This document shows, in pieces, positions 15,515 to 26,989 of a stretch of 64,000 bases of DNA; position 1 is the first letter of the stretch; every line of letters starts with the position of its first letter. Source of the stretch: Pseudoduganella flava (GTDB taxonomy: Bacteria; Pseudomonadota; Gammaproteobacteria; Burkholderiales; Burkholderiaceae_D); NCBI RefSeq assembly GCF_007830495.1, contig NZ_VLKW01000006.1:244095-308094 (forward strand), written 5' to 3'. The notes below the pieces were generated by a model that did not search any database, had not been told where the DNA came from, and was given only the letters and a program-made list of their open reading frames with translations. The translations under genes were made by a program, and so were the position numbers.

Positions 15515-16804
15515 ATGGAACACGATCATGTTGTTGCAGTGGTGGGGTTGGGGTATGTGGGATTGCCGCTGGCCGTAGAGTTCGGAAAGAAATGGACGAC
15601 AGTCGGTTTCGATCTGTCCGAGGCGAAAGTCGAGAATTACAAGCGCTTCGTCGACCCCACCGGTGAAGTGGCGTCGGACGATCTGCGTGCCGCGCACAAG
15701 CTCACGGTGACGACCGACCCGGCCATGCTGGCGCAAGCCGACTACATCGTCGTCGCCGTGCCCACCCCCGTCGACATCGCCCACAATCCTGACTTCGGCC
15801 CGCTGGTCGGCGCGTCGACCAGCGTGGGCAAGCACATGAAACGCGGTGCGATCGTCGTCTACGAATCGACCGTGTACCCCGGCGCCACCGAGGAAGTGTG
15901 CGTGCCGATCCTGGAGCGCCACTCCGGCCTGAAATGGCGCGACGATTTCCACATCGGCTTCTCGCCGGAGCGCATCAACCCTGGCGACAAGCAGCACACG
16001 CTGACGAACATCCTGAAGGTCGTCTCCGGCGACGACGCGCCTACGCTGGAAGCGATCGCGCAGCTGTACGAATCGGTCGTCACGGCGGGCGTCTACCGCG
16101 CATCCAGCGTCAAGGTCGCGGAGGCGGCGAAAGTCATCGAGAACACGCAGCGCGACCTGAACATCGCGCTGATGAACGAGCTGGCGATCATCTTCGACAA
16201 GATCGGCATCGACACGCTCGAAGTGCTGCAGGCCGCCGGCACGAAGTGGAACTTCCTGCCGTTCCGCCCGGGCCTCGTCGGCGGCCACTGCATCGGCGTC
16301 GATCCTTACTACCTGACGCACAAGGCCGAGATGATCGGCTACCACCCGCAGGTGATCCTGGCGGGCCGGCGCATCAACGACGGCATGGCGAAGTTCGTGG
16401 CCGAGAAAACGGTCAAGGAAATGATCGCGGCCGGCTCGCACGTGAAGGGTGCGAAGGTGAACGTGCTGGGCCTGACGTTCAAGGAAAACTGCCCGGACCT
16501 GCGCAATTCGAAAGTCGCGGACGTCGTCTTCGAGCTGCGCTCGTACGGCCTGGACGTGCACGTGTACGACCCGGTCGCCGATGCGGACGATGCGATGCAC
16601 GAATACGGCATCAAGCTGGAAAGCTGGGACAGCCTGCCGCAGGCCGACGCGCTGGTGGCGGCCGTGTCGCACAAGGAGCTGCTCGGCCTGTCGCTGACGG
16701 ACTTCACGGCGAAGCTGAACGACGGCGGCTGCTTCATCGACGTGAAGTCGCAGTTCAACATGGCTGGTTTGCGCGAAGCGGGCTACTCCGTCTGGCGCCT
16801 GTAA
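15515..16804 (+). CDS. tviB: UDP-N-acetylhexosamine 6-dehydrogenase
   Basis: 429 residues. NAD-binding GLGYVGLP (11-18) and the catalytic Cys259 in GGHCIGVDPYYL define the UDP-glucose/GDP-mannose dehydrogenase superfamily. The sequence (PTPVDIAHNPDFGPL, KWNFLPFRPGLVGGHCIG) is typical of the TviB/WbpO group that oxidises UDP-GlcNAc or UDP-GalNAc at C6 to the uronic acid using NAD. It acts in the cytoplasm to supply an acidic sugar nucleotide. It is followed 12 bp later by the tviC-like epimerase, as in Vi-antigen loci. Full length, active-site residues intact. Confidence 0.92.
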   Translation: MEHDHVVAVVGLGYVGLPLAVEFGKKWTTVGFDLSEAKVENYKRFVDPTGEVASDDLRAAHKLTVTTDPAMLAQADYIVVAVPTPVDIAHNPDFGPLVGASTSVGKHMKRGAIVVYESTVYPGATEEVCVPILERHSGLKWRDDFHIGFSPERINPGDKQHTLTNILKVVSGDDAPTLEAIAQLYESVVTAGVYRASSVKVAEAAKVIENTQRDLNIALMNELAIIFDKIGIDTLEVLQAAGTKWNFLPFRPGLVGGHCIGVDPYYLTHKAEMIGYHPQVILAGRRINDGMAKFVAEKTVKEMIAAGSHVKGAKVNVLGLTFKENCPDLRNSKVADVVFELRSYGLDVHVYDPVADADDAMHEYGIKLESWDSLPQADALVAAVSHKELLGLSLTDFTAKLNDGGCFIDVKSQFNMAGLREAGYSVWRL

Positions 16805-16816
16805 CGGCACCGCGCT

Positions 16817-17875
16817 GTGAGCAAGTTCGACGACGTGACGGAGCACCTGCGCGGCCGGCAATACCGCTGGCTGGTGACGGGTGCTGCCGGCTTCATCGGC
16901 TCCAACCTCGTGCAGGCGCTGCTGGCGCTCGGGCAGCGGGTGACGGGCCTGGACAATTTCGCCACCGGCTATCGGCACAACCTGGACCAGGTGCGCGCCA
17001 TCGTCGGCGCGCAGGCCTGGGCCGATTTCCAGTTCATCGAAGGCGACATCCGCGATGCGGCAACCTGCGCGCGCGCCTGCGAGGGCGTCGACTTCGTGCT
17101 GCACGAGGCGGCGCTGGGCTCCGTCTCGCGCTCGATCGAAGACCCGCAGCGTACCCACGACACCAATGTGAACGGCTTCGTCAACATGCTGCTGGCGGCG
17201 CGCGACGCGCGCGTGCGGCGCTTTGTCTACGCGGCGTCGAGCTCCACCTACGGCGACCACCCCGGCCTGCCGAAGGTCGAGGACCAGATCGGCAAGCCGC
17301 TGTCGCCGTATGCCGTCACGAAATACGTCAACGAACTGTATGCGGACGTGTTCGCGCGCTGCTACGGCATCGAGACGATCGGGCTGCGCTACTTCAACGT
17401 GTTCGGCCCGCGGCAGGACCCGCAAGGCGCGTACGCCGCCGTGATCCCGCAGTGGGTGGCGGCGATGGTGGCAGACAAGCCCGTGACCATCAATGGCGAC
17501 GGTGAAACGAGCCGCGATTTCTGCTTCATCGACAACGTCGTGCAGGCCAATGTGCTGGCCGCGCTGGCGCCAGCCGGTGCCGCCAACCAGGTCTACAACG
17601 TGGCGCTGAACGAGCGCACCAGCTTGAACCAGCTGTACCAGATGATGCGTGCGCTGCTGCTGCCGCGCTTTCCGCATCTGCAGGACAAACAACCGCAGTA
17701 CAAGGACTTCAGGGCCGGCGACGTGCGCCATTCGCAGGCCGATATCACCAGGGCGCGCGAATTGCTGGGTTACGCGCCGACGCACCGCATCGACGCCGGG
17801 CTCAGGGAAGCAATGGATTGGTACGTGCAGCACCTGGCATCCGCCAGCCAGTGTGCTGGGTCACAAGCTCGTTGA
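16817..17875 (+). CDS. tviC: UDP-HexNAc 4-epimerase, TviC/WbpP-like
   Basis: 352 residues from a GTG start. Short-chain dehydrogenase/epimerase: [10 protein letters not shown] (21-30), the catalytic Ser region SSSTYG (141-146) and Tyr165-x3-Lys169 (PYAVTKY). It resembles TviC/WbpP, which interconvert the C4 configuration of UDP-GlcNAc and UDP-GalNAc or their uronic acids. Together with the preceding dehydrogenase it should provide UDP-GalNAcA-type donors to the EPS repeat unit. Substrate preference cannot be read directly. Confidence 0.9.
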   Translation: MSKFDDVTEHLRGRQYRWLVTGAAGFIGSNLVQALLALGQRVTGLDNFATGYRHNLDQVRAIVGAQAWADFQFIEGDIRDAATCARACEGVDFVLHEAALGSVSRSIEDPQRTHDTNVNGFVNMLLAARDARVRRFVYAASSSTYGDHPGLPKVEDQIGKPLSPYAVTKYVNELYADVFARCYGIETIGLRYFNVFGPRQDPQGAYAAVIPQWVAAMVADKPVTINGDGETSRDFCFIDNVVQANVLAALAPAGAANQVYNVALNERTSLNQLYQMMRALLLPRFPHLQDKQPQYKDFRAGDVRHSQADITRARELLGYAPTHRIDAGLREAMDWYVQHLASASQCAGSQAR

Positions 17876-17920
17876 ACAATGAATTTGACGCGATCGTCTC
17901 CGTATTGGGGCGATTCTCGT

Positions 17921-17941
17921 CGGATTCATTGAACGAATCCG
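17921..17941. promoter_or_regulatory. Inverted repeat upstream of the priming transferase
   Basis: CGGATTC and GAATCCG flank a 7-nt spacer in the 145-bp gap before the sugar transferase gene. No T-run follows, so it is not a standard terminator. It could be an operator or mRNA leader hairpin. Confidence 0.35.
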
Positions 17942-18020
17942 TGATTCAGCACACGACCAGTTCCGAGAAGCCGCGTTCGACGGCAAGGAAATAAAACTAG
18001 GTGTGCCCTGGGGGGTAAAA

Positions 18021-19424
18021 ATGTTGAGAATCTCGAATCACTACATATCCAAGGTAGTGTTCAGCCTGCTGTTCCTGGAAGTTCTGATACTTATCGGATC
18101 GTTCTATGCGGGTGCCGGCTTGCGGTTCTTCGATGGCGACGAGTTCGTGCTGCCGAAGCTCGATCACTTCTTCATGTCCGCGTGCGTGTTCGCGGCCGCC
18201 ATCGTGTTCTCGATGAGCGCACTGGGCATGTACCAAGTGAACGTCAACGAGGGCTTGCGTAACCCGTTCTTCCTGCAGCTGATGCCGTCGTTCGCGATGG
18301 GCTTCTGCATCCTGACGCTGGTGTTCTACGTGGCGCCCGACCTGTACTTCGGCCGCGGCATCCTGCTGCTGGTGTTCTGCATCGCCGGCACCGGCATCGT
18401 GCTGGCGCGGGTCGTGTTCCTGAAGACGGCCGAACTGTCGATCCTCGAATCGCGCATCCTGTTCATCGGCTGCGGCCAGCTGGCCAAGGAATGCGGCGAA
18501 TTGGCGGCGCGCTCGATGACCTATCACAAGTACCACGTGGCCGGTTACGTCGCGGTGCCGTCCGAGGACGTCGCAGTGCCGCAGGACAGCCTGCTGCAGG
18601 TGGCGGACGGACGCTCGCTCGTGCAACTGGCGCAGCAGCACCGTGTCAGCGAGATCGTCGTGTCGGTGCAGAACCGGCGGGGCGGCACGTTCCCGATCAA
18701 GGAACTGCTCGACTGCAAGCTGTACGGCATCAGCGTCACCGACTCGACCACGTTCTTCGAGCGCGAGACGTGCCAGATCCGCGTCGACTCCGTCCAGCCC
18801 AGCTGGCTCGTGTTCGGCGGCGGCTTCGACCAGGGCTGGGTGCGCACCTTCATGAAGCGCAGCTTCGACGTGGTCGTGAGCCTGCTGCTGCTGGTCGTGT
18901 CGCTGCCGGTGATGCTGCTGACGGCGCTGGCGATCTACATCGAGGACCGCGCACCGATCTTCTACTCGCAGGAGCGGGTGGGCAAGGACGGCCAGGTATT
19001 CCGCGTGCTGAAGTTCCGCAGCATGTACACGAATGCGGAGCAGGGCGGCCAGCCGCAGTGGGCGGCCAAGAACGACCCGCGCATCACGTACGTCGGCAAC
19101 ATCATCCGCAAGCTGCGGATCGACGAGCTGCCGCAGATCCTCAACGTGCTGAAGGGGCAGATGAGCTTTGTCGGCCCCCGTCCGGAGCGGCCGTATTTCG
19201 TCGGCCAGCTGACCGAGCGCGTGCCGTACTACAACGTCCGGCACAGCATCAAGCCAGGCATCACCGGCTGGGCCCAGGTGCGCTACGGCTATGGCGACTC
19301 CGTCGAGGACGCGGTGCAGAAGCTGCAATACGACCTGTACTACGTGAAGAACAACAGCCTGCTGCTGGACGTGCTGGTGCTGATCGACACGTTCAAGGTC
19401 GTCATGTTCCGGGGAGGCCGCTGA
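18021..19424 (+). CDS. XrtA-type undecaprenyl-phosphate sugar phosphotransferase
   Basis: 467 residues from the ATG at 18021, 6 codons inside the open frame; a G-rich ribosome binding site (GGGGGG) precedes it and MLRISNHYISK is the usual start of this family. Several N-terminal membrane segments and a CoA-binding-like domain (ILFIGCGQLAKECGELAARS) precede the C-terminal bacterial sugar transferase domain: KRSFDVVVSLLLL, FYSQERVGKDG, VLKFRSM, KLRIDELPQ, FVGPRPERP. It transfers the first sugar-1-phosphate to undecaprenyl phosphate at the inner membrane, priming repeat-unit synthesis. It matches the PEP-CTERM/exosortase system family of sugar transferases. Confidence 0.92.
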   Translation: MLRISNHYISKVVFSLLFLEVLILIGSFYAGAGLRFFDGDEFVLPKLDHFFMSACVFAAAIVFSMSALGMYQVNVNEGLRNPFFLQLMPSFAMGFCILTLVFYVAPDLYFGRGILLLVFCIAGTGIVLARVVFLKTAELSILESRILFIGCGQLAKECGELAARSMTYHKYHVAGYVAVPSEDVAVPQDSLLQVADGRSLVQLAQQHRVSEIVVSVQNRRGGTFPIKELLDCKLYGISVTDSTTFFERETCQIRVDSVQPSWLVFGGGFDQGWVRTFMKRSFDVVVSLLLLVVSLPVMLLTALAIYIEDRAPIFYSQERVGKDGQVFRVLKFRSMYTNAEQGGQPQWAAKNDPRITYVGNIIRKLRIDELPQILNVLKGQMSFVGPRPERPYFVGQLTERVPYYNVRHSIKPGITGWAQVRYGYGDSVEDAVQKLQYDLYYVKNNSLLLDVLVLIDTFKVVMFRGGR

Positions 19425-19456
19425 GCGGCATTGCCGCACGGTCGCGCGAGGTCACG

Positions 19457-21484
19457 ATGCCGGTCAGTACCGCCTCCTTCAGTTACGCCAGCGCCGCGCT
19501 GGCGTTCGCCTTGTTGTGCGTGCCGTTGTTGACGCGCTGGCGCGGCCGCCCCCATACCCGCCTGCTGGCTGCCGCCTGCGCTGCGATGGTGCTGTGGAGC
19601 GGCGCGATGATCGCGCTTGCCGCCGGGGTTCTGTCCGCACTGCCGGCCGAGTTGCTGGAACTGGCGCGCGGCGCCGCATGGACGGCCGTGCTGTTCGCGA
19701 TGCTTGGCCTGCGGCCCGCCGGGACGATCGTGCGCTTCAGCGCCGGCCTGTACGTGGCGCTGCTCGCGCTGGTCATTGCCGAACCGGCGCTGCCGCATCA
19801 CGTGGGCTTCCAGCTTGCCGTCGCCGGCCGCATGGGCGCCGCGGTGCTCGGCATGCTGCTGATCGAGCAGTTGTACCGCAACGCCGGCACGCAGGGCCGC
19901 TGGGCCATCAAATTCGCCTGCCTGGGCATCGGCGGCATCTTCGCGTACGACTTCTACATGTACAGCGACATGCTGCTGTTCCGCGAACTGAATCCCGAAC
20001 TGTGGGCGGCGCGCGGCGTCGTCAATGCGCTGACCGCGCCGCTGCTGGCGCTGGCGCTGCTGCGCAGTGCATCGTGGTCCAGCCACTTCGCCGTGTCGCG
20101 CCGCATGCTGTTCCACTCCGCGGCGCTGATCGGCTCCGCCGTCTACCTGCTGGCGATGAGTTCAGCGGCCTACTACCTGCGTTTCGTCGGCGGCGAGTGG
20201 GGTTCGTTGATGCAGCTGGCGTTCCTGTTCGGCGCCTCGATGCTGCTGGCGGGCGTGCTGTTTTCCGGCAGCTTCCGCGCGTGGCTGAAGGTCTTCATCA
20301 GCAAGCACTTCTACCGCTACAACTACGACTACCGCGAGGAGTGGCTGAGCTTTACGCGCACGCTGTCGCACCCCGGCCCCGGCCTGGGCGAACGGACGAT
20401 CCAGGCGCTGGCCGCGCTGGTCGAAAGCCCGGGCGGCGCGCTGTGGCTGCGCCGCGGCAGCCGTTGCGAGCCGGCCGCGCAGTGGCAAACGGCGCCGGCC
20501 GCCGCCTGCGAGCCGGCCGATTCGCCATTCTGCACGTTTATCGAGCGCAGGCAGTGGGTGGTCGACCTGGGCGAACAGGCCCCGCCGGATGCGCAACTGC
20601 CCGCGCAACTGCCTGCATGGCTGCATGCCTTCCCCCGTGCGTGGCTCGTCGTGCCATTGATCCTGCACGGCCGCCTGCTCGGGTTCACGGTGCTGCAGCG
20701 CCCGCGCAGCGCCGTCGCGCTGAACTGGGAGGTGCTGGACTTGCTGAAGGTGGCCGGAACCCAGGCGGCCAGCTACCTCGCGCAGCAGGAGGCCGACACC
20801 GCGCTGATGCTGGCGCGCCAGTTCGATTCGTTCAACCGGCTGTCGACGTTCGTCGTGCACGACCTGAAAAACCTCGTCGCGCAGTTGTCGCTGCTGACAG
20901 CCAACGCCGAGAAGCACCGCGACAACCCCGAGTTCCAGCGCGACATGCAGGATACGGTAAGCTACTCCGTGCAAAAGATGAAACTGATGCTGCAGAAGCT
21001 GTCGCGCTCGGCCACGCCGGAACATGCGCGGCCGCTGGCCGTCGACCAGGTGCTGACGCAGGCGGTGGCGCTGAAGTCCGCATTCGAACCGCGGCCGACG
21101 CTGCAGGTGGACCAGGCGGGATTGCTGGTGCTGGCCGATGCGGAGCGGCTCGAACGCGTGCTGGGGCACCTGATCCAGAACGCGATCGAGGCGACGCCGA
21201 AGGATGGCAAGGTGGCGGTGCGGCTGAATGGCAGTGCCGACGCCGTGTGCATCGAGATCGCCGACACGGGGCAGGGCATGAGCGCGGAATTTGTCCGTGA
21301 GCGCCTGTTCAAGCCGTTCGACTCGACGAAGTCGGCCGGCATGGGCATCGGCGCCTTCGAGAGCCGGGAATACATCCACGAGCTGGGCGGCCGGCTGGAT
21401 GTACGCAGCGAACCGCTGCACGGCACCACGTTCACGGTCAGCCTGCCGCTGTACCGTGCCGACGCGATCAGCCAGGCCGCCTGA
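19457..21484 (+). CDS. prsK: Sensor histidine kinase PrsK
   Basis: 675 residues from the ATG at 19457; the longer open frame upstream overlaps the transferase gene and is not coding. About eight N-terminal membrane segments (to residue about 270) are followed by a GAF-like domain, then the kinase core. The phospho-acceptor is His468 in FVVHDLKNLVAQLS and the ATPase domain has IQNAIEATP, IADTGQGMS and SAGMGIGAFESREYI. PrsK is the membrane kinase partner of PrsR in PEP-CTERM/EPS loci. It is followed 27 bp later by prsR. The signal sensed is unknown. Confidence 0.92.
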   Translation: MPVSTASFSYASAALAFALLCVPLLTRWRGRPHTRLLAAACAAMVLWSGAMIALAAGVLSALPAELLELARGAAWTAVLFAMLGLRPAGTIVRFSAGLYVALLALVIAEPALPHHVGFQLAVAGRMGAAVLGMLLIEQLYRNAGTQGRWAIKFACLGIGGIFAYDFYMYSDMLLFRELNPELWAARGVVNALTAPLLALALLRSASWSSHFAVSRRMLFHSAALIGSAVYLLAMSSAAYYLRFVGGEWGSLMQLAFLFGASMLLAGVLFSGSFRAWLKVFISKHFYRYNYDYREEWLSFTRTLSHPGPGLGERTIQALAALVESPGGALWLRRGSRCEPAAQWQTAPAAACEPADSPFCTFIERRQWVVDLGEQAPPDAQLPAQLPAWLHAFPRAWLVVPLILHGRLLGFTVLQRPRSAVALNWEVLDLLKVAGTQAASYLAQQEADTALMLARQFDSFNRLSTFVVHDLKNLVAQLSLLTANAEKHRDNPEFQRDMQDTVSYSVQKMKLMLQKLSRSATPEHARPLAVDQVLTQAVALKSAFEPRPTLQVDQAGLLVLADAERLERVLGHLIQNAIEATPKDGKVAVRLNGSADAVCIEIADTGQGMSAEFVRERLFKPFDSTKSAGMGIGAFESREYIHELGGRLDVRSEPLHGTTFTVSLPLYRADAISQAA

Positions 21485-21511
21485 CGTGGACGGGACACTG
21501 GAGACACTGTT

Positions 21512-22878
<1,367 letters not shown>

Positions 22879-22882
<4 letters not shown>

Positions 22883-24114
22883 CGGCGAGCTGGCGGCCGA
22901 TGGGTGTCCTGCTGCTGGTGTATGCGGCGCTGCTGGCCTACGGCAGCTGGTACCCGTTCGCCTGGGGCGAGCCGGAACACCCGCTGTTCACGTTCCTGCA
23001 CGCGTGGCCCAGCCACCTGGACAAGGGCGACATCATCCAGAACGTGCTCGTCTACATGCCGTTCGGCCTGTTGATGGTGGCGTGGCGGGGCCGGCGCGAG
23101 CCGTTCGCCGTCGCGCTGCTGCTGGCGGCGCTGTGCGGCACCGCGCTCAGCTTCGGCATCGAGACGGTCCAGCAATACCTGCCGGCGCGCGTGCCGTCGC
23201 TGGTCGACGTGGCGATGAACTTTGCCGGCAGCGTCATCGGCGCGCTGCTGGGCGCACTGGTCAGCCGCCACACCAGCCCCGGTGCGCAGTTGCTGCGGTT
23301 GCGCGATGCGTGGTTCCGTCCCGGTCCGCTCGCCAGCACGGGCCTCGTCGTGATCGGGCTGTGGTTCCTGGCGCAGACGAGTCCTCTGGTGCCGTCGCTC
23401 GATATCGCCCAGCTGCGCGGTGCGCTCGGCTACCTGTATCGCTCGGTGACGACGCCGTCCTCCGCCAGCGCCGGCAAGTTCGCCACGCTGTGGTGCTACC
23501 AGGCCGGCATCGGCATCCTGCTGTGCAGCCTGCTCAACCCGGGCCGGCCCGCATTGCGCGCCTATGCGCTACTGACGGCATTCGTCTGCATGGCCAAGCT
23601 ACTCGTCGTCGGCCGCGTGCTGTCTCTGGAACTGATCGCGGCCGCGGTGCTGGCGCTGCCGGTGCTGGCGCTGTTGCGTGCCTTGCCGCCGCGCGTGCTG
23701 GCTGCTTGCGGCGTCGTGCTGCTGGCGATGGGGCTGGCGATCTACGAGTCGCTGCCCGGCGAGGCGGCCGTGCTGTACCGGACGGGGTTCAACTGGATTC
23801 CGTTCGAGGGGCAGATGCACGACCTGTCCGGCCTGGAAAACATCCTGGAATTCCTGTGGCCGACGATGGCGATGGCCTGCCTGGCGCGGCAGGCGGTGCC
23901 GTTCCACCGCCAGGATGCCTGCGCGGTGCTGGGCACCGTGTCCGTGGCGCTGGGGCTATTCCTGCTGGAGTGGCTGCAGCAGTCGGTGCCCGGCCGCTAT
24001 GGCGACATCACGCAGGTGATGCTCGCGTGTGCCGGCTGGATCGTGCCGTGGTGCGTGCCGTTGCGTGCCGCGGGCGATGCCCGCGCTGTGGGTCAGGTGG
24101 CGCGCAGCCGCTAG
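22879..24114 (+). CDS. VanZ-like multi-spanning membrane protein
   Basis: 411 residues from the GTG at 22879, which overlaps the prsR stop (GTGA); an ATG at 22900 is the alternative. Two VanZ-like modules are seen. The N-terminal module has SWYPFAW, DIIQNVLVYMPFGLLM and IETVQQYLPARVPSLVDVAMNFAGSVIGALLG. The C-terminal module has NWIPFEGQM, ENILEFLWPTMAMACL and LEWLQQSVPGRYGDITQVMLAC. About ten membrane segments. VanZ-like proteins are frequent in EPS/exosortase loci, with unknown biochemical role. Confidence 0.8.
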
Positions 24115-24126
24115 GCGAGCAGCGCA

Positions 24127-24834
24127 TCACTGCGCCGCGGCGGGCTCCTTCGTTTCGGCCGTGCCTTCCTCGTCCAGATTGTCCGCGCCAGTCGGCAGCG
24201 GTTCGACCTTGCCATCCCACTTGCCGGCGTTGACGAGCATGTTGCGCAAGCCGTCGAACGGGAAGTTGTGCTGGTAGGCTTTCTTCGCGTGCTGCACCGC
24301 CAGGTCGTATCGCTTGGCGCGGAAGTAGGCGATGCCGAGGTTGTAGTTGACTGACGGGTTGTCAGGCACCAGCTCGGCCGCCTTCTTCAACAGCGGCATC
24401 GCGCGCTCTTCCTGGCCCAGCTTGTAGACGTACTGTCCGTAGGCCGCCCACGCCATGCCGTCGTCCGGCTTGAAGCGCACGGCGCGCTCGAAGTAGCACT
24501 CGACGGGATACTTGGCGCCAACCAGCTGCGTCACCTTCGTGCGCATCGCCACGGTGGCCATCGTCGTCAGCGCCTTCACGTGGTTCGGGAATGCGCGCAG
24601 CGTGTAGTCGAGGTCACCGCCCACGGTGCCGGTGTTGCCGCGCACGCCGGCAGCTACTTCCTCGGTGTAGTGGGCCGACTCGACGAGGTGCAGCGCATCC
24701 GGCGGCGGTTCGCGGTAATCGTACGGCCCGAAGCCGTTCGTCAGGTCGCCGCAATACGGCTTTGCGAAAGCGGCGCCGGCACACAGCAGCAGCGCTGCGG
24801 CGAGCAGGCGGGAAATGGGTTTTGGCGTCAGCAT
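24127..24834 (-). CDS. Secreted TPR-repeat protein
   Basis: 235 residues. The signal peptide (ISRLLAAALLLCAGAAFA) is followed by a mature start with KPYCGDLTNGFGPYDYR. Two to three TPR units occupy about residues 115-200 (AWAAYGQYVYKLGQEERAMPLLKKAAEL, PSVNYNLGIAYFRAKRYDLAVQHAKKAY). The acidic tail EEGTAETKEPAAAQ is low complexity. It is last of the leftward operon starting at 30431 and overlaps the preceding glycosyltransferase gene by 7 bp. A periplasmic scaffold role in EPS export or assembly is possible. Confidence 0.75.
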   Translation of the reverse strand: MLTPKPISRLLAAALLLCAGAAFAKPYCGDLTNGFGPYDYREPPPDALHLVESAHYTEEVAAGVRGNTGTVGGDLDYTLRAFPNHVKALTTMATVAMRTKVTQLVGAKYPVECYFERAVRFKPDDGMAWAAYGQYVYKLGQEERAMPLLKKAAELVPDNPSVNYNLGIAYFRAKRYDLAVQHAKKAYQHNFPFDGLRNMLVNAGKWDGKVEPLPTGADNLDEEGTAETKEPAAAQ

Positions 24835-26105
24835 GCTTCACTCGTTCCTTTCACCTGGGCGTTCGGCACGGTGACCGTCACCTGGTCCAGCAGCCGCGCC
24901 AGTTCAGCCGTGCGGGCCCGGCGCGAGTTGGCGGCCACCGCTTCGTCGGATGCCAGCGGGGCATGGCCTGCCTCGGCCAGCGCGAGGAAGCGCAGCAGCG
25001 CGTCCTTGATACCCGCCTTGTCGTCCAAGGGCCCGATGGTGTCGATGCCGGCGTGGCGCAGCGCGGCGGCCGTGTCGCCGGTGGCGTCCGTCAGCGCGAG
25101 CACGGGACGGCGCGCCCGCAGGTACTCGTACAGCTTGGCCGGGATCTGGTGGTTGCAGTTGGTGGCCTGCAGCACCAGCAGGCCATCGGCACCGAGCATT
25201 TCCGCCAGCGCGTCGCGGTAGGCGATGTGCGGCGCGAGGGTGACGATGTCGGCAATGCCATGCCGCTCGATCAGCGGTCGCAGGAAGTCGTCGTGCGCGG
25301 TGGCGCGCAGCACCACGCGCAGGCGCTCGGCCGTCACGCTGCCGTCACGCTTCAGGTCCGCCAGCGCTTCGAAGAACGGCCCCGGATCGCGTTCGGACGG
25401 GTAGACGATGCCGCTGTGGATCAGCGTGAAGGGCCCGGGCGTCGCGACCTTTTGCAATGCCGCGGCGTTGGCGAAGTTCTCCTCGTCGTAGCCATTCTCG
25501 ATCAGCGCGAAGCGGCTCACTGGAATGTCGGGGAAGCGCTTCGTGTACGTGACGATGGCACCCGGGGTCGTGCACACGGCCAGCGTGCAGTGGCGGATCG
25601 TCTGTTCCTCGATCCACCGGTAGAGGCGGCGCGTCAGCGGATCGGCGGGGTAGTCGACGTCCGTCATCGGGTCGCGCAGGTCGGCGATCCACGGCAGCCC
25701 CGTCAGCCGGTGCAGCGCCAGGCCGATCAGCTTCGCGCTGGCGATCGGGTAGGTGGTCCAGATCACCTGCGGCTTGTAATTGCGGATCATCCGCAGGCCG
25801 GCGGGGATGGCGCCCAGGCACCAAGACACCCAGCGGTCCGGCAGCGCCATCCAGCCCACGTACCGGCCGCGCAGCGACAGGTGGCGCGACGTATCGAGCG
25901 CGAACGCGCGGTGCACGATCGCCTCGCGAGGAATCTCGTCCAGCTGATCCGGCCCGCTGTTCGCATAGGCGCGCGGATGCGCCGACAGCACCAGCGGTTG
26001 CCAGCCGTGCTGCGGCAGGTACTGCGAGAACTTCAGCGTGCGCTGGATGCCGCTGCTGCCGCGCATCGGCGGGTAGTGGTAGGCGACCACCAGCACGCGG
26101 TTCAT
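24828..26105 (-). CDS. Glycosyltransferase, GT4-like (GT-B fold)
   Basis: 425 residues from the ATG at 26105, which overlaps the stop of the preceding hydrolase gene (ATGA). N-terminal VVAYHYPPMRGSSGIQRTLKF and LVLSAHPRAYANS, with PQVIWTTYPIASA and WIADLRDPM, mark the acceptor domain. C-terminal FTLIHSGIVYPSERDPGPFFEAL and the nucleotide-sugar binding part IPAKLYEYLRARRPVLAL mark GT-B donor binding. It should transfer a sugar onto the lipid-linked repeat unit in the cytoplasm. Donor and linkage are unknown. Confidence 0.85.
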   Translation of the reverse strand: MNRVLVVAYHYPPMRGSSGIQRTLKFSQYLPQHGWQPLVLSAHPRAYANSGPDQLDEIPREAIVHRAFALDTSRHLSLRGRYVGWMALPDRWVSWCLGAIPAGLRMIRNYKPQVIWTTYPIASAKLIGLALHRLTGLPWIADLRDPMTDVDYPADPLTRRLYRWIEEQTIRHCTLAVCTTPGAIVTYTKRFPDIPVSRFALIENGYDEENFANAAALQKVATPGPFTLIHSGIVYPSERDPGPFFEALADLKRDGSVTAERLRVVLRATAHDDFLRPLIERHGIADIVTLAPHIAYRDALAEMLGADGLLVLQATNCNHQIPAKLYEYLRARRPVLALTDATGDTAAALRHAGIDTIGPLDDKAGIKDALLRFLALAEAGHAPLASDEAVAANSRRARTAELARLLDQVTVTVPNAQVKGTSEAC

Positions 26106-26989
26106 GCGCCGGCTCCGTCGCGCACCTCGCCATGCACCCATTCCGCCGTCCACCTGGCCACCTGGTCGCGCCATTCGCGGCGGGAGAACGTGTGATCCGC
26201 CGCGGCCAGCGTGCGGCGCTGCACCCGGGGCGCCGCCAGCAGCTTACGCCACTGGCGCGATGCCTTCACCATGTCGAGGAACTCCTGCGCCGTCAGGTCG
26301 GCGCCGCTGATGATCAAAAGGATGGGGCCATCGAAACCCTTCCAGCCCGCCAGCATGCGTTCGTGCAGCCCCGGCGACGGGGATGGGGCGTCGGGCGCGG
26401 TGGCCGCAGCCGGCTTGTCGCGCGACGTGCGCAGCAGGCCCGCGAACGAGCGCAGCGCCTTGCCGAATTCGAACTGACCGCCGGCGATCTTCTTCCACAG
26501 CGCCGGCTGCAGCAGCCGCGCCGCGTAGTAGTGCTTCAGCGTGGCACGCGCCAGGCCGTCGGCCGTGCGGGCCCATGGATTGAGCAGCACGAGGCCCGCC
26601 ACGCGGCGGTCGTGCCGCGCGTAGAACAGCGCGGCACTGGCGGCATCGCACAGGCCCCACAGCACCACTTCCCGCAGGCCCGGCACCGCCGCCATGAAAC
26701 GGTCGATGGCGGCGCGCAGGTCCGCATCGACGTCTTCGAAATTGCGCTGCGCGCCGCCGCTGTCGCCCATGCCGCGGTAGTCGAAGCGCATGGCAGGGAT
26801 GCCCTGGTCGGCCAGCGCCCGCGCCAGCAACGCGAATTGGCGATGGCTGCCGACGCGGTATTGCGGACCGCCGACGACGATCAGCACGCCGCGCCGCGCC
26901 ACGGGACGCGCCGGATCGGCCGGGCTGAGGATGGCGGTCAGCCAGTCGCCCGCGCAGGGGAAGGTCAGCGCTTGTTCGTCAGGCCGCAT
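26102..26989 (-). CDS. Exosortase A system-associated hydrolase 1
   Basis: 295 residues from the ATG at 26989, overlapping hydrolase 2 by 11 bp. Alpha/beta-hydrolase fold: RFDYRGMGDSGG after the third strand, the nucleophile elbow LWGLCDAASAAL with Cys114 in place of Ser, a later ISGADLTAQEFLD acid region and ADHTFSRREW with the candidate catalytic His. This is the pattern of the hydrolase 1 family that travels with XrtA loci and an ACP. Thioesterase or acyl transfer from the neighbouring ACP is plausible; the reaction is unproven. Confidence 0.85.
   Translation of the reverse strand: MRPDEQALTFPCAGDWLTAILSPADPARPVARRGVLIVVGGPQYRVGSHRQFALLARALADQGIPAMRFDYRGMGDSGGAQRNFEDVDADLRAAIDRFMAAVPGLREVVLWGLCDAASAALFYARHDRRVAGLVLLNPWARTADGLARATLKHYYAARLLQPALWKKIAGGQFEFGKALRSFAGLLRTSRDKPAAATAPDAPSPSPGLHERMLAGWKGFDGPILLIISGADLTAQEFLDMVKASRQWRKLLAAPRVQRRTLAAADHTFSRREWRDQVARWTAEWVHGEVRDGAGA

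Noticed and set aside
15422..17833. Long minus-strand open frame (803 codons) opposite tviB and tviC
   Set aside because: Its translation is His/Arg/Val/Asp-rich low-complexity sequence typical of antisense frames in high-GC genes; both plus-strand genes have intact catalytic motifs.
18491..19456. N-terminal extension of the PrsK frame into the sugar transferase gene
   Set aside because: Arg/Ala/Gly-rich translation and overlap with a well-defined gene; the ATG at 19457 begins a normal membrane protein.
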